Below, piece by piece: positions 17,228-26,542 of a stretch of 64,000 bases of DNA. Both the position numbers and the translations under genes were made by a program. The first letter of the stretch is position 1; each line of letters opens with the position of its first letter. This DNA comes from Bacillus massiliigorillae (GTDB lineage Bacteria > Bacillota > Bacilli > Bacillales > DSM-1321). The notes under the pieces were generated by a model. That model had not been told where the DNA came from, did no database searches, and was given only the letters and a program-made list of their open reading frames with translations. Where the stretch lies: contig NZ_HG428741.1 in NCBI RefSeq assembly GCF_000380245.2, positions 2,363,665-2,427,664 on the forward strand, written 5' to 3'.

Positions 17228-20200
17228 TTATTTATTTTCGATAAAAGTTACTATCTGCACTAAATTAGTTTTTACTTTATAAGCAAAAACTAACATATAG
17301 TATCCTTTATCTTCTTCTGAAAGATCTATTGTAAATTGTTCAGCATTTGGCTCTAATTGCTCTACATCTAAAGAAATTTCTTTAAATGTCTTTGTATTTC
17401 TTAGACCTATTAGATAAGGATTCACTTTCTTACCGTCTAATCCTTTTACTACATTTTCAATAGTAAATATTGAATTCTCACCGTTTACACTAGGCATTTC
17501 TATTATTTGTGGGTCAGCTAAAAGCGTTTCTAATTTGCTTAGTTCTTTTAATGGAGAAAAATCTGTTACTTCATTCCCTGAAATATCTAGTGTAACTAGA
17601 TTCTTAGCATATTCTAAACCTTCCAGACTAGTTACCCTTGTTTTTCCTGTACCTGGACTAATAAGCGTAGTTAGTTTATACATATCACTAAGTGTGATTT
17701 CTCCTGTAATACCCAACGTTTCCTTAATAGATGCTTTTAAATCTTTGTCTTTTATCGTAATGATTTTGCTTAAGTCTATTTCTATAAGATTATCTTTTAC
17801 TTGTTGTAATTCCAGAGTAGCTTGATCTATCTCTGCTTGAGTAGACTGCTTATTAGCTAAAACATCTTCCGCTTTAGCAAGACTTGCTAATAAAACATCC
17901 ATACTTTCTTTTGTATAGTCTTCAGCATTTATCGTTTTTGCCTCAGCAATAATATCTTCTAAATTCTGTGTAAAGACTCGATCAGCATTAGCAAAATGTA
18001 ATTTAGTATCTCCCCAAGTAGCATGGTCAGAACCATTTCCATTGCCACCGTCAGTAACAACTAATTTCAATTCTTTTGCACCACTAATATTCACCTCTAT
18101 GAACTTTTGTGGGTCTCTAGAATTCATTAAACCACTATCGAATTGCTTCTCTCCATCAACGTATACCTGGAATATAACAGACCCAACAGAACCATACATT
18201 TGTCGATCTACACCAACATACGAAGTAAAGTAATCAGCATCTTTATCTGTTAAATCATATACAATCATTGAATTAGAATGTGCTCCTATACCTTTCTCGT
18301 AGACTACTTCACTACCATCTTCATTCGATAATCTCAATGCCTTACCACTTATTGAGATGTCTTTTCTAGGCGCGGTATAGCTATTTTGAGTAGATTTCCA
18401 ATCAAAATCAGAGAGATACTTGTAATCTTCCATATTTACAACAGAAACCGTTCTTTTCTTTGTTACCTCATTGCCATCGCTATCCGTTACAGTGTAAGTA
18501 ATCTCATACTTGCCAGCTCGATTGAAATTAACCTGATCTGCCCCTGTTACATGTACAGCAGATGTTAAATCACCATCTTCAGCATCTATTGCAGTATATT
18601 GTTCATTAATATCAATAGGAGTTCCTACTTTAGTTGCAACGGACTTAGGAATAGTAAGTTCCGGTAATCCATTCGAAATATAGAACTTCGCATCTGCGAA
18701 ATCAGCGTGATCAGATTCGTTTCCATTGCTAGAATCATTAGCAATTAGCTTTAATTCTTTTACACCTTTTAGAGGAACTCTTACTACTTTTGCATCAGTA
18801 TTATATCTCATTACCCCACTGTTATATACTTCTTCCCCATCCGCTAATACTTTAAATGTTACACTTGATTTATTATTTTCAGAAATGTTTCTATCTACTC
18901 CAACTAACGTTTCGAAGTAATCGTAATTTTTACCTTTAAGATCATAAACGATTTCAGAATTCGCATGTGTTCCAATCCCTTTTGCAAATTCCTTTGTTTC
19001 CCCGTTAACAAGTAATTTAATAGCTCCACCCGAAGAAGCCTTATCTTTATTTACCGTCTGCCAAGCTGTTTGTGCAGACTTCCAATCTGTATCCGTAGCA
19101 TATTTAATATCACTATAAACATAGACTTGTTTTGCCTTTGTTACCGTGTTCCCATCTTCGTCTGTTACAGAATATTCTACATTGTACATACCTGATTTGT
19201 TAGGATTAAATCCATTAGCCGTTACTTTTACTTGATTGATTAAATCTCCATCTTCTGCATCAAATGCTTCTACACCTTTTAGAAAATCAAAATCACTGTT
19301 TAACTTCACCATTGAGAAATCTTCCGTTAATGTAAGGATTGGTTTACTAGCATTTTGTGTAAACTTAGCATCTGCCCAAACGGTATGATCAGCTGTATTT
19401 CCATTATTTTCAGCATCCGTGGTTACTAGTTTTACTTCTTTTGCACCTGCTACAGGTACTTTTACAAATTCATGTTCGTTGTTTACCTTGAATACATCAC
19501 TAGTAAACTTCTTCTCGCCATCAACCCACACTTCAAATGTTGCGGATGATGGTCTGCCTTTCATCGCTTGGTCGATTCCGATATAGCTTTCAAAGAAATC
19601 AAAGCCTTTTCCATCGATGTCATAAACAACTTCAGAATTTGCATGTGCACCTATACCTTTAGAATAGGTAGCATCTAAACCCTGTCTAACAAGTGTAATT
19701 GCACTACCAGCAGGTGCTAGATCTTTTTTCAAACCGCCCCATGCTATATTAGCCAATTTTGCATCCATATCTGAAATATAGGTATAATCACTTGTTACTG
19801 TAACTTTTGTTGTTTTTATTTCTTTAGCATTTGCATTTTTCACTTCATAAACAATTTCGTAGTTTCCTTTTTTTGTTATATCTACATTATTTGCTTTAAT
19901 AACTACGTCTTCTGTGATGTCATCTCCTTGATAGTTAGCTGCTTTCACATAATTCATCGGGTCAAATTTTTGACGTAATTTAAGCGTTACATGGTCTTCA
20001 ACAGAAATGGTAGGTTTGAATGCCTTAAATTCTACCGGTTTTAATGTATTAAGCTTCTTATCGTAAGCAACTATTTCATACGTATAGTTTTCATCCGGTT
20101 CAATATTTTGATCAACAAATGTTGTATTCGCCGTGAATCCTACTACTTCACCATTTCGAATAATTTCATAGCCTAATAAATCTTCTTTATCCTTTTTGTT

Positions 20201-23200
20201 CATATTAAAATATAACGTATTTGTTTTATTTTCTTGATTACGAGTTAGACTCACATCGAATGAAGCATCTTTAGCAAAGCCGGTATCTTCATAATCTATC
20301 ACACTATTATTTAAGTACCATACATTTTTAGGTTTTGGATATTTGCTTACTTTTTCTTTTGTTTCTGGATTCACTTCGAATCCATGTCTAGCAAAATGTT
20401 CACTTAAATCTTGTCCAACAACTTCAGATGAAAGCTCCACTAAATATTGCATTTTAGAGTTTTCCGTATTAGCTGAATCTAATTGGATGTCTCTTTCTCT
20501 ATAAAGCTTGTTTAATTCTCCCCAATAACCTTTGTGATACATTTCTATTTGCCAGAATACACCTAATCGCTCAGCTAATTCTTGTGATTGATATGACTTA
20601 GAATTTTCATTAATAACATTTTTATAAATCTTATTTTCATAAGGGATTCGCTGATCCGTTCTGCCATAGAATACTGACATATACATCGGAATCATGTTAT
20701 TCGTTATTTCACCATATAAGCGGGCATTTACATCCATTCTATGTCCTATTTCATGCGCTACGCCCCAGCCAGAACTTTTTTCCATCGGAACTAACATACT
20801 TACCATAACATCACCTTGTACACCAACATGATTAGTATAGGCATACATATAGCCATATGGCTGTGCTAATCTAATATTCTCTCGGATAAATTTAGGATCG
20901 TTCTTCTCATTGCTTCCGTCTAAGCCGTAAAAGTTAAAGATTTCATTCATATATTTGTTATAGGATTTGACAGTATCTAACGGGTTGTAACCATCCGTTA
21001 TGTATGTTTTATAGGCACCTGTGGCAGTTCCTGTGAATACCAAGTGATCGCTTACTACTTCTACAACATCGATTAATTCTCTATCTTCAACATTTGGATG
21101 CTGTTGTGCATCAAGCTCCAGCCGTTTTTTATAATCTATTAAAAATGACTTGAATTCTTCTGGGTCTGTATCCTGCGTTACAAAAGGGATTCGTTCTCCA
21201 CCTTCAATACGAATAATCGGAGCTTGTGATTGTTGTTCAGGTGTATATGGATTAACAATATAGATTGTTCCACCTTTTGTGACTTTATTTTTATACCAGC
21301 TATCTGCTGGTATTTCAGGTACTGTTATCTCATTTTTTCCTGGTTGTAAGTTTACTGTCCTTGCCCAGTTAGCGAAGCTTCCTTCTTGTTGAGCGAACGC
21401 TATTTGTGGTAATGGACCATTTGAATCAGCTTCTAAATATATTGTTACTTTCTCACCTGGTTTTGCAGCTAAACCCGTCGGCTGGAAGTTATTCCCTAAC
21501 CCGAATTTCAGATTATCATTAGCATGCTTGACCATATTCCCGTGTTGCTCTGCTCGAATGATTCTACCTTCTGTAGCTACTTCACCATTTACTAGCTTTT
21601 TCGCTAAATCTAAGCGTTCTTTTAAAATACTATATAAAGGATGTGATTTCGCTTCTTTTTCTAACGCATTGATTTTAGCTACACTATTGAACTCAGGTAC
21701 TACTGCACTCATTGTACCATCGGTGAAAATATTATTTACCTTATCCTCAATTGCGTCTTCCTTGTAGAACGCTAATTCTGATAAAGTTGCCCAGTTTTGA
21801 TTTGATTTATTAAACTTAAATTTCACACGTTTAAAAGTAGTAGGTTGAAATTTAGCTTCCACTAATCCAGCAACCATTTTATGTTGTCCAGATGCTACAA
21901 GTTGATAAGTATCACCTTGAGAAGTTTGAGAAGCATAGATTTCGAACTCTTCAGCAAAACCTTTACGGTCAGATGGTCTTGCACCATACATAATTCGATT
22001 TAATTCTACTGCTTCTTTGAATTCTACCTCTACCTCATTAGAGAAATCATTAGAATTCCCTTTATTCGTTTCCCAATAAGTATTCAAATCACCGTCAATA
22101 GCATTTTGGATAACTTGACTTGCCCAGTTTCCAGCATTATTTCGGATGCTCTTAATATTCTCATAACTCATTCTATATAACTTTGAATAATCTTCTTTAG
22201 AATAATAATCAAATGATTTCGTTACTGCTTTTGTTGGTTCAATCTTTTCTCCATTTATTAGTGCGAATGCATTCTGAATATCTTCCTTAAATTCTTCATA
22301 TAAAGGATGTGATCTTACACTTTTCTCTAAAGCTTGTAATTTTTCAACTGTATTGTAATGTTCTGAAACTTGATTTTTATTACCATCTGTAAATAGATTC
22401 TCCATTTTATTAGATAGAGCATCTTCTTTATAAAATCTAAATTCAGCTGCAAATGGTCGATTTGTATAAGCTTTCTTAAATGCAAACTTTATTCGTTTAA
22501 ACTTTGTTGGTTGGAATTTAAACTCCAAGAAATCACTTGTTCGTACCGCTGTTCCACTAGAAACTAATTGAAATGTTTCCCCTTTGCTAGTCTCAGACCC
22601 ATAAATTTCAAATTCTTCAGGAAAACCTTTTTGATTAACTGATCTTGCTAAAAAGGCTATTCTATCTAATACTTCTGCTTGCTCTAATTCGAATATTATT
22701 TCATTTGTAAAGTTTGTATCATTATTCTTATTCGTTTCCCAATGCGTGTTTGGTTGATCATCCAACATATATTCTGGCTTCGTACCAGGATAACTCCCCC
22801 CATTTGTAGTTACCTTTGATACGTTAGAATTTGGCATTCTAAACACTGCACTATAAGCTTGTTCAAAATCTGTACCATGGCCTTTTAATTTTGAAACCTT
22901 TGCAGTAGTGGCTTCAATTTCTTGTTGGTTTAAAAGTAATTTGGCATTTTCAATGTCTTCTTTAAACAAAGGATATAGCGGATGGTTTTTTGCTTCTTCT
23001 GTTAATTTATTTAAAGCTTCAACTGAATTAAATTCTTCATTTATAGAACTTAATGTATCATCTTTAAACAGGTTCTTGATTTTATCAGAAACAGAGTCTT
23101 CTTTATAAAATTGAAATTCTGCCGCACTTGCCCAATCTTGATTTGCTTTTTTATAAACAAATTTCAAACGTTTAAATTCGGTAGTCTTAAACTGAATTTC

Positions 23201-23728
23201 CACAATATCTCCTGTAGAACCTTTATATTCACCGGTTGAAACAAATGTATAATCCTCACCTTCATCTGTTGTAGAGGCATAGATATCGAACTCTTGTGCA
23301 AACCCTTTCCCTTTTGCACTTGATTGTCTAGCAGCATAAACGATTCTATCTAATGTTATCGCTTCTCTAAACTTAAACACCATTTCATTAGTAAATGTTG
23401 CATTGTTAGCTCTCCCCGTCTCCCAATGCGTATTCATATCACCATCAATTGCTTTTTCAATAGGGGACCCTGGATAATTGCCACCATTATTTGATATAGA
23501 CTCAATGTTAGAATTGTTCATTTTGTAAACGTCATTATATGTATTGTATAAATCACTGCTGTATAAATCGAACTTACTAACAAGTGCACTAATTGATTGT
23601 TTAACACCTCCTTCATTCACTGTCGTCACGATCTTCGCATCTGCAACTTCATGTGCTAAGACATTGATTGGTACACTTGCACCATTCACCAACATAGCTG
23701 CTATCGTTGCAACCGCTACCACCTTCAT
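17228..23728 (-). CDS. Giant secreted M60-like zinc metalloprotease with carbohydrate-binding domains
   Basis: About 2166 residues, starting at the ATG at 23726-23728, which has AGGAGG 7 bases upstream. A signal-like N-terminus (VVAVATIAAMLVNGASVP...VLAHEVADA) is followed by three discoidin (F5/8 type C)-like repeats at about 60-215, 285-440 and 515-665, each with a DGDMNTHWET-type motif. The M60/enhancin-like protease domain (about 745-1130) carries HEIGH at 994-998 of the longer frame. Then come a fibronectin-like part, three NPCBM-like domains (about 1320-1455, 1550-1685, 1775-1910; each with KGIGAHANS-type sequence) alternating with Ig-like DAEDGDL domains, a FIVAR-like helical part, a partial leucine-rich repeat and a beta C-terminus. 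There is no LPXTG anchor. M60 enzymes cut mucin-type glycoproteins. A c-di-GMP riboswitch lies upstream. Confidence 0.9.
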   Translation of the reverse strand: MKVVAVATIAAMLVNGASVPINVLAHEVADAKIVTTVNEGGVKQSISALVSKFDLYSSDLYNTYNDVYKMNNSNIESISNNGGNYPGSPIEKAIDGDMNTHWETGRANNATFTNEMVFKFREAITLDRIVYAARQSSAKGKGFAQEFDIYASTTDEGEDYTFVSTGEYKGSTGDIVEIQFKTTEFKRLKFVYKKANQDWASAAEFQFYKEDSVSDKIKNLFKDDTLSSINEEFNSVEALNKLTEEAKNHPLYPLFKEDIENAKLLLNQQEIEATTAKVSKLKGHGTDFEQAYSAVFRMPNSNVSKVTTNGGSYPGTKPEYMLDDQPNTHWETNKNNDTNFTNEIIFELEQAEVLDRIAFLARSVNQKGFPEEFEIYGSETSKGETFQLVSSGTAVRTSDFLEFKFQPTKFKRIKFAFKKAYTNRPFAAEFRFYKEDALSNKMENLFTDGNKNQVSEHYNTVEKLQALEKSVRSHPLYEEFKEDIQNAFALINGEKIEPTKAVTKSFDYYSKEDYSKLYRMSYENIKSIRNNAGNWASQVIQNAIDGDLNTYWETNKGNSNDFSNEVEVEFKEAVELNRIMYGARPSDRKGFAEEFEIYASQTSQGDTYQLVASGQHKMVAGLVEAKFQPTTFKRVKFKFNKSNQNWATLSELAFYKEDAIEDKVNNIFTDGTMSAVVPEFNSVAKINALEKEAKSHPLYSILKERLDLAKKLVNGEVATEGRIIRAEQHGNMVKHANDNLKFGLGNNFQPTGLAAKPGEKVTIYLEADSNGPLPQIAFAQQEGSFANWARTVNLQPGKNEITVPEIPADSWYKNKVTKGGTIYIVNPYTPEQQSQAPIIRIEGGERIPFVTQDTDPEEFKSFLIDYKKRLELDAQQHPNVEDRELIDVVEVVSDHLVFTGTATGAYKTYITDGYNPLDTVKSYNKYMNEIFNFYGLDGSNEKNDPKFIRENIRLAQPYGYMYAYTNHVGVQGDVMVSMLVPMEKSSGWGVAHEIGHRMDVNARLYGEITNNMIPMYMSVFYGRTDQRIPYENKIYKNVINENSKSYQSQELAERLGVFWQIEMYHKGYWGELNKLYRERDIQLDSANTENSKMQYLVELSSEVVGQDLSEHFARHGFEVNPETKEKVSKYPKPKNVWYLNNSVIDYEDTGFAKDASFDVSLTRNQENKTNTLYFNMNKKDKEDLLGYEIIRNGEVVGFTANTTFVDQNIEPDENYTYEIVAYDKKLNTLKPVEFKAFKPTISVEDHVTLKLRQKFDPMNYVKAANYQGDDITEDVVIKANNVDITKKGNYEIVYEVKNANAKEIKTTKVTVTSDYTYISDMDAKLANIAWGGLKKDLAPAGSAITLVRQGLDATYSKGIGAHANSEVVYDIDGKGFDFFESYIGIDQAMKGRPSSATFEVWVDGEKKFTSDVFKVNNEHEFVKVPVAGAKEVKLVTTDAENNGNTADHTVWADAKFTQNASKPILTLTEDFSMVKLNSDFDFLKGVEAFDAEDGDLINQVKVTANGFNPNKSGMYNVEYSVTDEDGNTVTKAKQVYVYSDIKYATDTDWKSAQTAWQTVNKDKASSGGAIKLLVNGETKEFAKGIGTHANSEIVYDLKGKNYDYFETLVGVDRNISENNKSSVTFKVLADGEEVYNSGVMRYNTDAKVVRVPLKGVKELKLIANDSSNGNESDHADFADAKFYISNGLPELTIPKSVATKVGTPIDINEQYTAIDAEDGDLTSAVHVTGADQVNFNRAGKYEITYTVTDSDGNEVTKKRTVSVVNMEDYKYLSDFDWKSTQNSYTAPRKDISISGKALRLSNEDGSEVVYEKGIGAHSNSMIVYDLTDKDADYFTSYVGVDRQMYGSVGSVIFQVYVDGEKQFDSGLMNSRDPQKFIEVNISGAKELKLVVTDGGNGNGSDHATWGDTKLHFANADRVFTQNLEDIIAEAKTINAEDYTKESMDVLLASLAKAEDVLANKQSTQAEIDQATLELQQVKDNLIEIDLSKIITIKDKDLKASIKETLGITGEITLSDMYKLTTLISPGTGKTRVTSLEGLEYAKNLVTLDISGNEVTDFSPLKELSKLETLLADPQIIEMPSVNGENSIFTIENVVKGLDGKKVNPYLIGLRNTKTFKEISLDVEQLEPNAEQFTIDLSEEDKGYYMLVFAYKVKTNLVQIVTFIENK

Positions 23729-23773
23729 ACACATTCCTCCTGTTGGATTATTTTCCTAAGAAGTACATAAAAA

Positions 23774-23800
23774 AAAGTTACTCTTACAAAGAGTAACTTT
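23774..23800 (-). terminator. Riboswitch terminator upstream of the M60 gene
   Basis: AAAGTTACTC pairs with GAGTAACTTT around a 7-nt loop. On the minus strand eight T follow. It lies between the aptamer and the start codon, so it is the likely expression platform. Confidence 0.85.
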
Positions 23801-23881
23801 CACTTGCTTAAGATTCAGCTAAAACCACCTAGATGATTTTTCTCTAAATCTTAAAAAACAAAAAGTAATAATGTACTCTTT

Positions 23882-23957
23882 GGCAACTGGCTGACTTAGT
23901 TAATAAACCTTAGTCCCTATAGCTTTGCGTCCTTAAATTTCTTTAAGTTTGCTATTT
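23882..23957 (-). promoter_or_regulatory. Cyclic di-GMP-I (GEMM-I) riboswitch aptamer
   Basis: On the minus strand the hallmark series is present: GCAAACTT, the GAAA tetraloop, AAGGACGCAAAGCTATAGGG, then ACTAAGG, and after a short stem GTCAGCCAGTTGCC. This matches class I c-di-GMP aptamers common in the B. cereus group. It lies about 150 bases upstream of the M60 start, with a terminator in between. Confidence 0.93.
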
Positions 23958-23958
23958 G

Positions 23959-23987
23959 ATTATAATATTTTTAAAATTCCTTTACAA
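23959..23987 (-). promoter_or_regulatory. Promoter of the riboswitch-M60 transcript
   Basis: TTGTAA (23982-23987) and TATAAT (23959-23964) are 17 bp apart on the minus strand, placing the transcript start right at the aptamer. Confidence 0.75.
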
Positions 23988-24450
23988 TATTCCCCTTATA
24001 AAAATATTCCGATTTTATAAAACTAACACAAAAATACCTCGATAAAATTCATATTATTAATGACTTTTATAGAGAATAATCTTCAAAACGCACTAAAAAA
24101 GATTAATAAATAAGAACTTAGAACTATTTTATAATCCTAATCTGATAAACGAATAGTTATATCGATATATTTTAATACCAATCAAAAAATAATCTTCAAT
24201 TTACACACTAATAACATTTTTTAGAACAAATAATCCTAATTGCTTCACTAAACCTAAATAAGTTTCTCAAAACTGCGGCTTTAAGCGTGCATGTAGGAAA
24301 ATATCTATGTATACAATGAAATTATGTATCGAACGCAGACTAAATTGTCATTATTTTTATCTAAAGAGCATTCTAGTGATAACTCACTTTCTGTCTTTTC
24401 AACTGGGGGTCATTCTCTTGTTATTTTTCATTCTCTCCACATCCATTTAG
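23988..24450. other. Gap of about 460 bp with no recognisable feature
   Basis: AT-rich sequence with no open frame, hairpin or known motif that I can support. Confidence 0.5.
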
Positions 24451-24461
24451 GCATAACAAAA

Positions 24462-24484
24462 AGCACCTCATATGAGATGCTTAG
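24462..24484 (-). terminator. Imperfect palindrome at the end of the coiled-coil ORF
   Basis: AAGCACCTCATATGAGATGCTT forms a stem with one mismatch at the stop of the 109-residue gene; TTTTGTTATG follows on the minus strand. Confidence 0.5.
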
Positions 24485-24810
24485 TTATTATCGGTAATAA
24501 GTGCAATGTGAGAAATCATCGCATTTAAGTATTTAAGTTCATCTTTCGTATCGTCAGTTAAGCGTACTAAATCCTTAAATGTCTCAACAATCTGAGCTTC
24601 AAGTTCCTTATAATTCATAAACTCTCTAAATTTATCAGACTCTTTCTTTAGTTCACTATTTTGATCTATAGCTTTGTCTATGCATTTACATTTTAATGTA
24701 TACGCTTTGCTTTTACTCTCTAAGGCCTTAATCCTTGCGATAGTCCCTTCTTTTTCTAACTCTAATTCTTTTTTCCAATTTAATAATATCTTTCTCTCTC
24801 TCTTATTCAT
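24481..24810 (-). CDS. Coiled-coil hypothetical protein
   Basis: A 109-residue charged, helical protein starting at the ATG 24808-24810, which has GGAGGAGAGAGG upstream. The open frame reaches 57 codons further but has no start signal there. The sequence (NWKKELELEKEGTIARIKALESKSKAY...YKELEAQIVETFKDLVRL) is almost entirely heptad-like. It has three Cys-containing positions near CKCID and no other motif. Family unknown. It lies in a relic zone next to a possible phage integrase end. Confidence 0.55.
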   Translation of the reverse strand: MNKRERKILLNWKKELELEKEGTIARIKALESKSKAYTLKCKCIDKAIDQNSELKKESDKFREFMNYKELEAQIVETFKDLVRLTDDTKDELKYLNAMISHIALITDNN

Positions 24811-24829
24811 TAATCCTCTCTCCTCCCAC

Positions 24830-25031
24830 CAAAAACTACTTCGACAAAAGGATATATTTTCCTTCACCTTTTGGATACAACAGCATTTTTGATACAATAT
24901 CAACAGAATATAGACATGAAGATGATACTTTGCGAGATCAAGATCAATCATTTGAAAAGAATCCTGCAGATATTTATTCACATATAAGCAAGAAAATTGA
25001 AAAGGATAGAATAGATCAAATCGAAGAGTAG
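24830..25031 (+). pseudogene. Coding relic, possibly the C-terminus of a phage integrase
   Basis: A plus-strand frame ending at TAG 25029-25031 reads STEYRHEDDTLRDQDQSF, then NPADIYSHISKKIEKDRIDQIEE. The last part resembles the final tyrosine block of phage tyrosine recombinases (YSHxSxKxxKDxxD). There is no start codon, and the 5' part overlaps the opposite gene's leader. Assignment is tentative. Confidence 0.4.
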
Positions 25032-25067
25032 ATAAAAAATGTTCTCGAATAATTTTTTTGGATTTTT

Positions 25068-25122
25068 ATCGGGCAAAAATCGGGCATTATCTAAAACATT
25101 GTAATCGCCTTAATAATGCCCC
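25068..25122. repeat. Direct repeats ATCGGGCA and a hairpin, possible att-region relic
   Basis: ATCGGGCA occurs at 25068-25075 and 25079-25086. The second copy overlaps a stem formed by CGGGCATTAT (25081-25090) and AATAATGCCCCG (25111-25122). Short GGGCA direct repeats after an integrase end are typical of phage integrase arm sites in Firmicutes, but this is inference. Confidence 0.35.
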
Positions 25123-25131
25123 GAAAATAAA

Positions 25132-25163
25132 AAACCCTTAATATCTAATGATATCAAGGGTTT
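25132..25163 (-). terminator. Terminator after glnA
   Basis: AAACCCTTAATATC pairs with GATATCAAGGGTTT around TAAT, 8 bases past the glnA stop, with a T-run on the minus strand. Confidence 0.9.
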
Positions 25164-25170
25164 CCAACGA

Positions 25171-26505
25171 TTAATACATCGTCATATATTGGTCACGTTC
25201 CCAAGGATGGACTTGTGTTCTAAACATATCCCATTCAATCTCTTTAGCTTCAATGAAGTGTTCTAAAAGATGGGCACCTAGTGCTGATTTAATAACTTCA
25301 TCGCTCTTTAGTTTGTCTAATGCAGCGTATAGAGTTGCCGGTAAATCAGTGATACCCGCTTCTTCACGCTCTTCTTTAGACATTACATAAATGTTGCGGT
25401 CTACTGCTGGTGGTGGAGTCATTTTGTTTTTGATTCCATCAAGACCAGCTTGTAGTAGAACAGCTACAGCTAAATATGGGTTAGCAGCTGGGTCAACGCT
25501 ACGTACTTCTACACGAGTGCTTAAACCACGAGATGCTGGAATACGTACTAGTGGGCTACGGTTTTGAGCAGACCATGCAACGTAGCAAGGTGCTTCGTAT
25601 CCAGGAACTAGACGTTTGAATGAGTTTACAGTTGGATTTGTTACAGCTGTAAAGCCTGGTGCGTGCTTAATGATACCTGCGATGAATTGCATAGCAGTTT
25701 CACTTAGCTCAATATCTCCTTTTGTATCATAGAATACATTTTCTTTTCCGTTGAAAAGAGATACGTTGCAGTGCATGCCTGAACCATTTACTCCGAATAA
25801 TGGTTTTGGCATAAACGTTGCGTGTAAACCGTGCTTACGAGCAATTGTTTTTACAACTAATTTGAATGTTTGAATATGATCGCATGCAGTTACAGCGTCA
25901 GCATATTTAAAGTCAATTTCATGTTGTCCTGGAGCTACTTCATGGTGAGATGCTTCGATTTCAAAGCCCATTTCTTCTAACTCAAGAACGATGTCACGAC
26001 GGCAATTTTCCCCTAAATCTGTCGGAGCTAAGTCAAAGTATCCACCTTTATCATTAAGTTCTAAAGTTGGTTCACCCTTCTCATCTAGCTTGAACAAGAA
26101 GAATTCAGGTTCAGGTCCAAGATTGAAATCCGTGAAGCCCATTTCTCTCATTTCTGCAAGAACACGTTTTAAGTTCGCACGTGGATCTCCTTCGAAAGGA
26201 TTGCCAGATGTATCATAGATGTCACAGATTAGACGAGCAACTTTACCTTTTTCAGCAGTCCAAGGGAATACAACCCAAGTATCTAAATCTGGATATAAAT
26301 ACATATCTGACTCTTCGATACGCACAAAACCTTCGATTGAAGATCCATCAAACATCATTTTGTTATCCAACGCCTTCTGCAATTGACTTACTGGAATTTC
26401 AACGTTTTTAATTGTTCCTAGAATGTCTGTAAATTGTAAACGAATGTACTTTACATTTTGTTCTTTTGCTAAACGAGTAATATCTTCACGAGTATACTTT
26501 GCCAT
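25171..26505 (-). CDS. glnA: Glutamine synthetase, type I
   Basis: Makes glutamine from glutamate, ammonia and ATP, and in Bacillus the feedback-inhibited enzyme also controls GlnR and TnrA. The protein is 444 residues from the ATG at 26503-26505, with GGGAGG 10 bases upstream. Motifs are GTIKNVEIP, MFDGSSIEGFVRI (active-site flap region), EPEFFLF, the ATP-binding NGSGMHCNVSLF and NPTVNSFKRLVPGYEAP with the catalytic Arg. The C-terminus has the WERDQYMTMY end of the GlnA-alpha type. There is no adenylylation-type insertion. It is second in the glnRA operon, 37 bp after glnR. Confidence 0.98.
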   Translation of the reverse strand: MAKYTREDITRLAKEQNVKYIRLQFTDILGTIKNVEIPVSQLQKALDNKMMFDGSSIEGFVRIEESDMYLYPDLDTWVVFPWTAEKGKVARLICDIYDTSGNPFEGDPRANLKRVLAEMREMGFTDFNLGPEPEFFLFKLDEKGEPTLELNDKGGYFDLAPTDLGENCRRDIVLELEEMGFEIEASHHEVAPGQHEIDFKYADAVTACDHIQTFKLVVKTIARKHGLHATFMPKPLFGVNGSGMHCNVSLFNGKENVFYDTKGDIELSETAMQFIAGIIKHAPGFTAVTNPTVNSFKRLVPGYEAPCYVAWSAQNRSPLVRIPASRGLSTRVEVRSVDPAANPYLAVAVLLQAGLDGIKNKMTPPPAVDRNIYVMSKEEREEAGITDLPATLYAALDKLKSDEVIKSALGAHLLEHFIEAKEIEWDMFRTQVHPWERDQYMTMY

Positions 26506-26542
26506 ACTTATAATTCCTCCCATTTTTACTGTTCTCTATTTA

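Noticed and set aside
17211..17260. Two copies of TTTTCGATAAAAGTTA at the end of the M60 gene
   Set aside because: A short tandem similarity overlapping the stop region; too short to call an element and without further copies in the window.
24674..24892. Plus-strand ORF of 72 codons
   Set aside because: Antisense to the coiled-coil gene; Leu/Phe/Ser-rich mirror frame.
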